20,008 bases of DNA, taken from positions 1 to 20,008 of the forward strand of contig JBBQVO010000045.1 of assembly GCA_038211505.1 (NCBI GenBank). The letters run 5' to 3'. This stretch comes from JBBQVO01 sp038211505. Lineage in GTDB: Bacteria > Chloroflexota > Dehalococcoidia > DSTF01 > JACRBR01. Position numbers and translations under genes: made by a program. The notes under the pieces are model-generated. The model was not told the DNA's origin and made no database searches. It saw only the letters and a list, made by a program, of their open reading frames with translations. Of this stretch, positions 6,492-12,279 are shown piece after piece. Each line of letters begins with the position of its first letter. Position 1 is the stretch's first letter.

Positions 6492-8042
6492 ATGACTACA
6501 AACGACACACGACAAACCGCGAACTTCGATTACGACCTGATCGTCGTCGGCGCCGGCAGCGGCGGCAGCGTCGTCGCCGCTCGCGTCAGTGAGCAACCGA
6601 ACGTGCGTGTGTTGCTGATCGAGTCCGGCCCCGACTATCCGAACGTCGAGGCGCTGCCGGAAGATCTGCAGAACGTCAATCACGGATCGTTCTTCGACCA
6701 CGACTGGGGCCTGCGCTACCAGCCGTCGACCACGAGCCGCACGTCGTTGTTCGCGCGCGGCCGCGTCACCGGCGGCTCATCGGCCGTCAACACCGCCATC
6801 GCCCTCCGCGGCGTGCCCGACGACTACGACGAATGGGCGCGTCTCGGCAACCCGGCCTGGGCGTGGGAGAAGGTGCTGCCGGCGTTCATCAAGCTCGAAA
6901 CGGACGCCGACTTCGATGCGCCGTACCACGGCAAGACAGGCCCGCTGCCGATCCGCCGCCACACGCGCGACGAGCTGGTGCCGTATCAGAACGCGTTTCT
7001 CGATGCCTGCGCCGAGCTCGGCTATCCCGAGTGTCCCGATCACAACGATCCCGCCTCGACCGGCTACGGCCCACATCCGATGAACAAAAAGGGCACGCTG
7101 CGGATCAGCACGGCGATCGCCTATCTCGGCCCCGCGCGCGATCGCCCCAATTTGACGATCCGCGCCGACACCGACGTCCTGCGCATCGTCGTCGAAGGCG
7201 GCGTCGCCACCGGCGTCGTTGTGCGCAGCAACGGCCGCGACGAGACGATCACGGCGAAGCACATCGTGCTTGCTTGCGGCGCGATCCACACGCCGGCTGT
7301 CCTCGTACGATCGGGCATCGGCCCGCGCGACGTCCTCGATCGCCTCGGCATCGGCGTCGTGCGCGAACTTGCCGGCGTCGGTGAGCATCTGCAAGATCAT
7401 CCCGCGATCGGTCCGACGATGATCCCGAAAGCGGGCGTCGCGCACTTCGATCAGCCGGTGATCCAGACGACGATGCGCTACACATCGACCGGCAGCGACG
7501 ACTGGAACGACATGCAGCTCGAGCCGCTCTCGTTCATGCACATCCCCGGCGCCGGCCCGCTGCTGCTCGGCCTCGCGGCCTGCGTCTTCAAGTCGTACTC
7601 GTACGGCCGGCTCGAGTTCGACAGCGCTGATGTCGATGCGCGGCCGCGGCTCGTGATGCAATATCTCTCCGACGAGCGCGACTTCGTCAAGCTGCGCGAC
7701 GGCGTGCATCGTGCGATCGAGATCTGCAACACGAAGGCGATCGCCGCGGTCAGCGATGGCGTCAAGCGGCCGACAGACGAAGATCTCGCCGATCCCGTCG
7801 CTCTGGAGGCGTGGATGCGCCGCAACCCCGCGACGGGCGCGCATCCGTCGTGCACCGCCCGCATGGGCCCGGCCGACGACGAGACGGCCGTCGTCGACGA
7901 GCGCGGCCTCGTGCACGGCCAGCGCGGCCACCGCATCGCCGACGCGTCGATCATGCCCCGCGTCCCGCGCGCCAACACGAATATCCCGACGATCATGATC
8001 GGCGAGCGCATCGCCGAATGGATCCGCGACGATCTGGCGTAG
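6492..8042 (+). CDS. GMC-family FAD-dependent oxidoreductase (choline dehydrogenase-like)
   Basis: 516 residues, normal for the family. The FAD ADP-binding fold is near the N-terminus: DLIVVGAGSGGSVVAARVSE (GxGxxG) and an acidic strand end VLLIESG. GMC signature 1 is GRVTGGSSAVNTAIALRG and signature 2 is CGAIHTPAVLVRSGIGP. The active-site His is His451 in HPSCTARMG, where most relatives have HPxGTCRMG, and the partner Asn lies in PRANTNIPTIM (Asn495/497). GMC enzymes oxidise alcohols (choline, sugars, glycols), passing electrons to O2 or a quinone; the substrate cannot be read from sequence. No secretion signal. The ATG was chosen because FAD-binding sequence begins ~12 residues later. It is divergent from the SDR gene. 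No terminator follows, but a long inverted repeat starts 8 bases after the stop. Confidence 0.93.
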   Translation: MTTNDTRQTANFDYDLIVVGAGSGGSVVAARVSEQPNVRVLLIESGPDYPNVEALPEDLQNVNHGSFFDHDWGLRYQPSTTSRTSLFARGRVTGGSSAVNTAIALRGVPDDYDEWARLGNPAWAWEKVLPAFIKLETDADFDAPYHGKTGPLPIRRHTRDELVPYQNAFLDACAELGYPECPDHNDPASTGYGPHPMNKKGTLRISTAIAYLGPARDRPNLTIRADTDVLRIVVEGGVATGVVVRSNGRDETITAKHIVLACGAIHTPAVLVRSGIGPRDVLDRLGIGVVRELAGVGEHLQDHPAIGPTMIPKAGVAHFDQPVIQTTMRYTSTGSDDWNDMQLEPLSFMHIPGAGPLLLGLAACVFKSYSYGRLEFDSADVDARPRLVMQYLSDERDFVKLRDGVHRAIEICNTKAIAAVSDGVKRPTDEDLADPVALEAWMRRNPATGAHPSCTARMGPADDETAVVDERGLVHGQRGHRIADASIMPRVPRANTNIPTIMIGERIAEWIRDDLA

Positions 8043-8050
8043 GCCGGTGG

Positions 8051-8274
8051 GGATCCACGAAGGGCCACGAAGTAGCACGAAGGGCTTCTGACTAGGATGT
8101 CGTCCTGAGCGCTGACGAAGGCTGTCATCCTGAGCGATAGCGAAGGATCTCTCCGATGTCACCACCATGCAGTGCGAACCCGCCCGCCACCCTTCTACCT
8201 CGAGAGCCCCGTCGTCGGCCTCCTCCTGCCTGCGCCTCGCCCCTTCGTGCTCCTTCGTGGCCCTTCGTGGATCC
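8051..8274. repeat. MITE-like element with 34-bp terminal inverted repeats
   Basis: The arms 8051-8084 and 8241-8274 are reverse complements at 33 of 34 positions by hand count. Each begins GGATCCACGAAGGGCCACGA and carries CACGAAGG sub-repeats. The 156-base interior contains two CCTGAGCG repeat units (8098-8173) and no credible coding frame. No target-site duplication is evident. The RNA could fold into one long stem downstream of the GMC gene. The arm sequence resembles a CACGAAGG interspersed repeat common in environmental genomes. Confidence 0.7.
8098..8173. repeat. Dispersed TGTCRTYCTGAGCG repeat, two units
   Basis: A truncated unit (8098-8121) and a fuller one (8123-8173). The fuller unit reads TGTCATCCTGAGCG, AGCGAAGGATCT, CTCCGATGTC and ends CATGCAGT. 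The same order recurs at 10221-10295 and 10316-10385. Confidence 0.75.
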
Positions 8275-8399
8275 CGTCGAGCCCAAAAGATCATCCGACG
8301 ATCGAGATCAAACGAAACAAAACAGTCTCGGCCGTCCCGAAAATCGTGTCCGCGGCAACGAAACTTACGAATTTGGCGCAATTGGAACCCCTACACCTA

Positions 8400-8429
8400 T
8401 TTACAAACTCCCGTATTTCCGATTAGAGT
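8400..8429 (+). promoter_or_regulatory. Candidate promoter upstream of the small basic ORF
   Basis: TTTACA at 8400-8405 and TAGAGT at 8424-8429 with an 18-base spacer, in the most A/T-rich stretch of the region. Transcription would start near 8436. A small inverted repeat (AGGGC...GCCCT, 8436-8457) would lie at the 5' end of the RNA. It could drive the ORF at 8558 or a non-coding RNA ending at the terminator at 8843-8889. Confidence 0.4.
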
Positions 8430-8557
8430 GAATCTAGGGCAAGGAAGCCACTGGCCCTCGCAAGACTCATCTCCCCTCTCTTGCGCCGCCACACTTGACG
8501 ATACTGAGATCGGCAGGTCGCTCGTTGCGGGCGGTTCTGCTTGTGCATGAGGTGCAA

Positions 8558-8773
8558 TTGACACAGAAACCCCACCGAGGGAAGCGCCGCGGCCCGATCA
8601 CGGACCCCGGTCCACCGGTCGCGACTGATCGCTACCAGAAGTTCCTGCCGGAGTGGATGAAGGGCAACGGCGGCGCGCCGCCACCGCGCCCGATCCGTCC
8701 GCGCCGCGCCCGGCAGCAGCGCCCCGCCGGCGGCTACACCCCCGGCAAAGCGTCGATGGGCGACCACTTCTAG
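8558..8773 (+). CDS. Small basic Pro/Arg-rich hypothetical protein
   Basis: About 71 residues, no recognised family. The sequence starts TQKPHRGKRRGP, has a central DRYQKFLPEWMKG and a Pro/Arg-rich IRPRRARQQRP, and ends YTPGKASMGDHF. The pattern of polar, aromatic and Gly residues is unlike the Arg-rich antisense translations around it. TTG at 8558 was chosen because GAGG (8549-8552) stands 5 bases upstream; in-frame GTGs at 8543 and 8552 and TTG at 8495 are alternatives. A candidate promoter (8400-8429) and a strong terminator (8843-8889) frame it as a single-gene unit. The net charge suggests nucleic-acid or ribosome binding, but that is a guess. It could instead be the fortuitous frame of a non-coding RNA. 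Confidence 0.45.
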   Translation: MTQKPHRGKRRGPITDPGPPVATDRYQKFLPEWMKGNGGAPPPRPIRPRRARQQRPAGGYTPGKASMGDHF

Positions 8774-8842
8774 TACGAACGGCCGCCGCCTCCGAAGACG
8801 CATCGTCGCGCGACGATGCACGGTCGCGTCACCCACAACAGC

Positions 8843-8889
8843 AGACAGCAAACAACAGAGGCCGCGAGGCGCTCTGTTGTTTGTCTTTT
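8843..8889 (+). terminator. Strong rho-independent-like terminator
   Basis: AAACAACAGAG (8850-8860) pairs perfectly with CTCTGTTGTTT (8872-8882) around a GCC/GGC-capped loop. The stem can be extended by AGAC/GTCT across a 3-base bulge. It is followed by TCTTTTC. It is one of the two best-formed terminators in the window. Confidence 0.75.
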
Positions 8890-8930
8890 CCGGCCCGCCG
8901 CCCACCACACGCCCATCATCAGGACACGAT

Positions 8931-8967
8931 GCCCCGCACGTGGCACGGGCGCGACTCGCCCGTGCGT
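8931..8967. repeat. GCACGGGCG hairpin repeat, copy 1
   Basis: Starts GCCCCGCACGTGGCACGGGC; a 9-bp stem GCACGGGCG/CGCCCGTGC (8943-8951 with 8957-8965) closes a 5-base loop. A second, imperfect copy is at 9114-9149. Confidence 0.7.
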
Positions 8968-9028
8968 CACGGCGATCATCGGATGTCGTTGACGACGATC
9001 CGCGCAATCCACCTCGATCGTGGAAATT

Positions 9029-9069
9029 GGAGGCAATGCCTCCGTACGGACAGGTCTTCAGACCTGTCC
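9029..9069. repeat. Two adjacent perfect hairpins
   Basis: GGAGGCAATGCCTCC (9029-9043) is an inverted repeat with 7-bp arms. Five bases later, GGACAGGTCT and AGACCTGTCC (9048-9057 and 9060-9069) form a perfect 10-bp inverted repeat with only TC between. Both resemble short interspersed hairpin repeats and not operators of a nearby gene. Confidence 0.65.
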
Positions 9070-9113
9070 TCGTGCGACCGCCGCACACTCGCGATCCCCG
9101 AATTCGTAGGCAC

Positions 9114-9149
9114 GCCCCGCACGTGGCACGGGCGCCCTCGTCCGTGCGT
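9114..9149. repeat. GCACGGGCG hairpin repeat, copy 2
   Basis: Its first 21 bases equal those of the copy at 8931; the loop and right arm differ slightly and one base is missing. The copies are in the same orientation, 183 bases apart. Confidence 0.65.
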
Positions 9150-9230
9150 GCGTGGTGGTTCGGCCGCCCTTATCTGCGACTCACATCCCCGCGCGGGCTC
9201 GAAAGCCACACGCTACATTGGATAAAATCG

Positions 9231-9295
9231 GCCAACCGCCCCCAGCGCCAACCTCTAACGACCACCGCCCAACGACTAACGACCAACCCCCGCCG
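9231..9295. repeat. CAAC/TAACGACC low-complexity tract
   Basis: A G-poor run of CCAACCGCC, CCAACCTC, TAACGACC and CTAACGACC units just before the PAC2 gene. Same class as 2583-2621 and 5611-5645. Confidence 0.5.
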
Positions 9296-9304
9296 TGTTA
9301 CGCT
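9296..9304 (+). promoter_or_regulatory. Candidate extended -10 of the PAC2 gene (leaderless)
   Basis: TGTTACGCT is an extended -10 (TGn plus TACGCT) ending 6 bases before the ATG at 9311, with no Shine-Dalgarno between. A second candidate, TAAAAT at 9223-9228, would instead give a ~75-base leader made of the CAAC tract. Confidence 0.4.
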
Positions 9305-9310
9305 TCAGGC

Positions 9311-10195
9311 ATGGAGATCGAACAGCTTCCTGAACTCGATCGACCGAACGTGATCGCCGCGTTCTCGGGGTGGAACGACGCCGGGCATTCGGCGACGACG
9401 GCTGTGCGCTACCTGATCGATTCGTGGAAGGCGCCACAGTTCGCGAAGATCGACGCGGAGGAGTACTTCAGCTTCACCGACACGCGCCCGACGGTGCGCA
9501 TCGTCGACGGCTCGCAGCGCGAGCTCGTCTGGCCGAAGAACGAGTTCTACTACCACACCGGCGACGACCGCACGCCCGCCGCCGTGCTGATGATCGGTAC
9601 CGAACCGAATCTCAAATGGCGATCGTACTGCAGCGAGATCGTGCGGCTCGCGCGTTCCGTCGGCGCGCAACGTCTCGTCACACTCGGCTCGCTCGTCACC
9701 GACGCCGTGCACACGCGGCCGGTGCCGCTGACCGGCTTCAGCTCCGATGATGGCGTTCAGGCGAAACTCGTCGCCCGCAGCATCACGCGCTCCAGCTACG
9801 AGGGTCCGACGGGCGTCGTCGGCGTCCTGCACGACGCCTGCCAGCGCGCCGAACTGCCGACGGCCAGCGTCTGGGCGGCGACGCCGTACTACCTCGGCGG
9901 CACACCGAATCCGAAGACCGCACTCGGCCTCCTCGACGCGCTCGATGACGCGCTCAGCCTGCGACTGAATCTCTCCGAGATGCGCGTCGTCGCCGACGAA
10001 TTCGAGCGCCAGGTGTCGATGGCCGTCCGTGACAACTCCGAGATCCAGCAGCAGATCCACGCGCTCGAGGAGCGCTACGACGCCGCCGGCGGCGGCCAGA
10101 CGCCGCAGCAACCCACCGAGTTCCCGCCGACCAGCGACATCATCGCCGGTCTCGAAACCTTCCTCCGCGAACAGCGCGACGACACGCCGGAGTAG
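9311..10195 (+). CDS. PAC2 family protein
   Basis: 294 residues. PAC2 (proteasome assembly chaperone 2) features: an N-terminal PNVIAAFSGWNDAGHSATTA with the conserved Gly-Trp-Asp-Ala-Gly; a FSFTDTRPTVRIVDG strand block; ELVWPKNEFYY; LMIGTEPNLKWRSY; LVTLGSLVTDAVHTRPVPLTG; and the late VWAATPYYLGGTPNPKTALGLL. The last ~70 residues form a charged, probably coiled helix (MRVVADEFERQVS, QQIHALEERYD) with a Pro/Gln linker, as in actinobacterial-type members. The eukaryotic relative helps build the 20S proteasome; the bacterial role is not settled, and no proteasome gene is in this window. It is convergent with the DoxX-like gene across a repeat-filled 246-base gap without a terminator. Confidence 0.9.
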   Translation: MEIEQLPELDRPNVIAAFSGWNDAGHSATTAVRYLIDSWKAPQFAKIDAEEYFSFTDTRPTVRIVDGSQRELVWPKNEFYYHTGDDRTPAAVLMIGTEPNLKWRSYCSEIVRLARSVGAQRLVTLGSLVTDAVHTRPVPLTGFSSDDGVQAKLVARSITRSSYEGPTGVVGVLHDACQRAELPTASVWAATPYYLGGTPNPKTALGLLDALDDALSLRLNLSEMRVVADEFERQVSMAVRDNSEIQQQIHALEERYDAAGGGQTPQQPTEFPPTSDIIAGLETFLREQRDDTPE

Positions 10196-10220
10196 CCGTC
10201 GGCGGTTGGCTTCCCCAAAC

Positions 10221-10295
10221 CGTCGTTCTGAGCGCTAGCGAAGGATCCGGGGGTGCCCTCGTGCTATTTCTTCGATACCACGCACATGCACCGGC
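10221..10295. repeat. Dispersed CTGAGCG repeat, unit 3
   Basis: Begins CGTCGTTCTGAGCG, continues AGCGAAGGATCC, GGTGCCC, then a TTCTTCGATACCAC segment ending CACATGCACC. Its 3' half is a diverged form of the CTCCGATGTGAC...CATGCAGT end of the other units. Confidence 0.7.
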
Positions 10296-10315
10296 ACGTA
10301 CGAGCCGTCCCAAAC

Positions 10316-10385
10316 TGTCATTCTGAGCGCAGCCGAAGAACCGAAGGTGCCCGTGGTATCTCTCCGATGTGACGCGCATGCAGTC
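10316..10385. repeat. Dispersed CTGAGCG repeat, unit 4
   Basis: Begins TGTCATTCTGAGCG, then AGCCGAAGAACC, GGTGCCCGTGGTATCTC and TCCGATGTGACGCGCATGCA. Same orientation as the units at 8098-8173 and 10221-10295. Confidence 0.7.
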
Positions 10386-10441
10386 CCGCCGACGGTTGGC
10401 CGTTCGCCATTCGCCGCGTGCGAGACGTCTCGCCGAGAGCC

Positions 10442-10906
10442 TCAGCGTGCTCCGGCAGAACCGTCGCTCATTCCCGCCGACACCCGCATCGACATCCGCC
10501 GCCGCTCGACGATCGCCAGCACGATGATCGCGATCTCAATCACCACGAACACCACATCAAACACGCTCGCCGGCCCGTCGAGCAGCGTGTAGTTGACCTG
10601 CAGAAACAACGACAGCAACGCCGCCGGCACGGCCAAACGCCCGCCGGCGATCAACCCGACGATCAGCGCCAGCGATCCCACAAGCACCAGCGCCGTGAAC
10701 ACCTGATCGTGCGCCAGCACAACGTCATTGAGAAACGAGCGATAGAACTCCGGAATGTCGTTCGCCGCCAGCCCATCGCCCACCCGCCGCGAAAGCCCAT
10801 CGCCGCCAACCCACCCACGCCACAGCGCCAGCCCAGCATCGTGCGCGTACCCTGCCGCGATGACGTAGCGGAAGATGCGGGTGGCGATTCTGACCGTGCG
10901 GCCCAT
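10442..10906 (-). CDS. DoxX-like small integral membrane protein
   Basis: 154 residues with four predicted helices: RIFRYVIAAGYAHDAGLALW near 8-27, VFTALVLVGSLALIVGLIAGG near 68-90, LAVPAALLSLFLQVNYTLL near 92-110, and VFDVVFVVIEIAIIVLAI near 117-134, followed by a basic cytoplasmic tail. Number, spacing and length fit the DoxX/DoxD group, whose founding members are thiosulfate:quinone oxidoreductase subunits, though most homologues have no defined function. Family assignment rests on this overall pattern, not a decisive motif. The ATG at 10906 lies 8 bases after a GATACT box, so it is probably leaderless. It is downstream of and on the same strand as the RDD gene, separated by a degraded copy of that gene's 3' end. 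Confidence 0.6.
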   Translation of the reverse strand: MGRTVRIATRIFRYVIAAGYAHDAGLALWRGWVGGDGLSRRVGDGLAANDIPEFYRSFLNDVVLAHDQVFTALVLVGSLALIVGLIAGGRLAVPAALLSLFLQVNYTLLDGPASVFDVVFVVIEIAIIVLAIVERRRMSMRVSAGMSDGSAGAR

Positions 10907-10914
10907 CGACTTGC

Positions 10915-10920
10915 AGTATC
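10915..10920 (-). promoter_or_regulatory. Candidate -10 box of the DoxX-like gene (leaderless)
   Basis: GATACT on the minus strand, ending 8 bases before the ATG. It lies at the 3' edge of the RDD-gene remnant. Confidence 0.4.
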
Positions 10921-10944
10921 GCAGGCAACGGAAGTGTTACAGGA

Positions 10945-11078
10945 GCCGTCGCCGACAGCGATGAAACCGGTGCGATTCAGCCGGCCGTCATCGATGATGA
11001 GATATGCGGTCACGGTGTACGGCAAATGAAATCGGCGTCCACGTGAGGGAAGACCGCATTGACGTATCGCTCGCCCAT
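10945..11078 (-). pseudogene. Degraded copy of the 3' end of the adjacent RDD gene
   Basis: Read from ATG 11078, the segment encodes VNAVFPHVDADFICRT and then stops. Allowing a one-base deletion near 11020, it continues TAYLIIDDGRLNRTGFIAVG and ends at DGSC. The intact RDD protein ends VLAKYPKVRLSVICNTT, LYAYIVLRDGTLNRISY, AEVGDGCL. The shared framework is V-A-P-V-IC-T then AY-DG-LNR-VGDG, and the nucleotide alignment is collinear. The remnant starts 3 bases after the RDD stop, is 5'-truncated and frameshifted, and lacks the stop codon of the intact gene. It is either a tandem duplication remnant or the leftover tail of a second family member. Confidence 0.65.
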
Positions 11079-11080
11079 GG

Positions 11081-12091
11081 CTAGAGGCAACCGTCGCCGA
11101 CCTCGGCGTAGCTGATCCGGTTGAGCGTTCCGTCACGCAGGACGATATATGCGTAGAGCGTTGTGTTACAGATCACGCTCAGGCGAACCTTTGGGTACTT
11201 CGCGAGAACGCACGTCTCATTCGGCGCCGTCTTGGGGCCGTCCGAGTCGAGTGTCAGGCAATCTTTCCCGGCGAAGTGGGTCACGTGTTCATGCTCGAGG
11301 TAAGCCAACGTCGCCTGCTCGCTGGTACCCATCGGGAGCGCCTCTTCGATCTTCGTCTGCGTCTCCGCGGTGACGTCGCGGGTCGCCAACTCGCGCTCGC
11401 CCCAGCACGCCGCGCCTGCGACCAGCGCGACTACGGCGACGGCACCTGCGGCCAGGCCATATCGCACGGCGTGTGACCCGAGGACGCACGCGGCTGCGAC
11501 GAGCGTCGCAATCGCAATGAGAATGACGTCGCCCGCGAGCGTGCGTAGTTCGAGCGCGAGCGTGCGTAGTTCGAGCGCGAGGAGCACTACCCACGCGAGG
11601 AACGCGAACATCGGGATCGCGCCGAAGGCGCCGACCAGCACGATGCTATCGCGATCCTGCAACCTCTGTCCCGGCGGTCGCCGCTCTACCGTCGTTCCCG
11701 CGAATCGATCGCCGATGCGTTGGCCGCGGGATGAGCGGTCGATCGCGATGATCCCGACGAAGTACAACACCGGTAGCACGTCGACGAACCGCAGGGCGTT
11801 GCGGATCAACACCGCCCGAAACGAGGGCGCCGAGCCGTCGAGCGTGACGACGCAGAGCCCCAGTAGGTGCTTCCCCAGCGTCGCGCCGTACCGCCACTCA
11901 GTCAGCACGAAGTACGCCGCCACTCCAACGGCGATCAGGGTAACGTCGGGCCAGATGGTGTGCTCGTACAGGAAGTACCCGGGAATCGTCAGGAGCGTGC
12001 CCAGCACGGCGATTATGGCGAGGTCGATGGCGCCCGCGAGCAGACGCTCGGCGGTCACCTGCACTCGCGCGGAATACGGCTCCGTGGTCAT
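11081..12091 (-). CDS. RDD family membrane protein with C-terminal Cys-containing domain
   Basis: 336 residues from ATG 12091. An RDD domain covers about 1-150: helix 1 starts with the family-type ERLLAGAIDLAIIA (Arg and Asp conserved), helix 2 ends before EWRYGATLGKHLLGLCVV, and a third follows RNALRFVDVLP, then RGQRIGDRFAGTTV. Three further helices follow, and then a ~90-residue, probably extracytoplasmic, C-terminal domain with four Cys (KDC, ETC, VIC, GDGC). RDD proteins are often called transporters, but few have been tested. The start is uncertain. ATG 12184 has a GGAGGTG close upstream but adds 31 charged residues unlike the family. ATG 12091 follows TTGAAG-N18-GATGAT (12127-12098), consistent with a leaderless start. 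A 21-bp in-frame tandem repeat lies inside the gene. Confidence 0.8.
   Translation of the reverse strand: MTTEPYSARVQVTAERLLAGAIDLAIIAVLGTLLTIPGYFLYEHTIWPDVTLIAVGVAAYFVLTEWRYGATLGKHLLGLCVVTLDGSAPSFRAVLIRNALRFVDVLPVLYFVGIIAIDRSSRGQRIGDRFAGTTVERRPPGQRLQDRDSIVLVGAFGAIPMFAFLAWVVLLALELRTLALELRTLAGDVILIAIATLVAAACVLGSHAVRYGLAAGAVAVVALVAGAACWGERELATRDVTAETQTKIEEALPMGTSEQATLAYLEHEHVTHFAGKDCLTLDSDGPKTAPNETCVLAKYPKVRLSVICNTTLYAYIVLRDGTLNRISYAEVGDGCL
11535..11576. repeat. In-frame 21-bp tandem duplication in the RDD gene
   Basis: Two exact copies of a 21-base unit starting GCGAGCGTGCGTAGTTCGAG, plus the first bases of a third. It encodes LALELRT twice, next to a predicted membrane helix. The unit is a multiple of three, so gain or loss keeps the frame. 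Confidence 0.85.
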
Positions 12092-12245
12092 GGTGAGATC
12101 ATCGGCTGGGACGGCGCCCTGCTTCAAGACAGTCACATCGCAATCTGTCCGTCTGGTTCCATGCTCCAGTCTCACAGCCCACATGGCACCTCCCTTCCCT
12201 CGCTCCCATCTCGTCTCCCCGTTTCCCGCTTCCCACGCCTCCCCC

Positions 12246-12273
12246 TGCTACTATGAACGCCACCGGGAGGTGA
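12246..12273 (+). promoter_or_regulatory. Extended -10 and Shine-Dalgarno of the radical SAM gene
   Basis: TGCTACTAT (12246-12254) is an extended -10. GGGAGGTGA (12265-12273) lies 6 bases before the GTG at 12280 and decides that start. The predicted leader is about 20 bases. Confidence 0.55.
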
Positions 12274-12279
12274 CATACC

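Larger units (their letters stand above)
8774..9310. other. Gene-free region of repeats before the PAC2 gene
   Basis: I see no credible coding frame on either strand; open frames here are short and Arg/His/Pro-rich. The stretch holds the terminator at 8843-8889, hairpin repeats at 8931-8967, 9029-9069 and 9114-9149, a CAAC-rich tract at 9231-9295, and two candidate -10 boxes for the PAC2 gene. Confidence 0.6.

Noticed and set aside
6777..8381. Minus-strand open frame of 534 codons
   Set aside because: Antisense to the GMC gene and extended through the repeat element, which supplies its odd N-terminus.
8172..8426. Coding ORF within the repeat element
   Set aside because: Its translation is that of the CACGAAGG repeat and there is no start signal.
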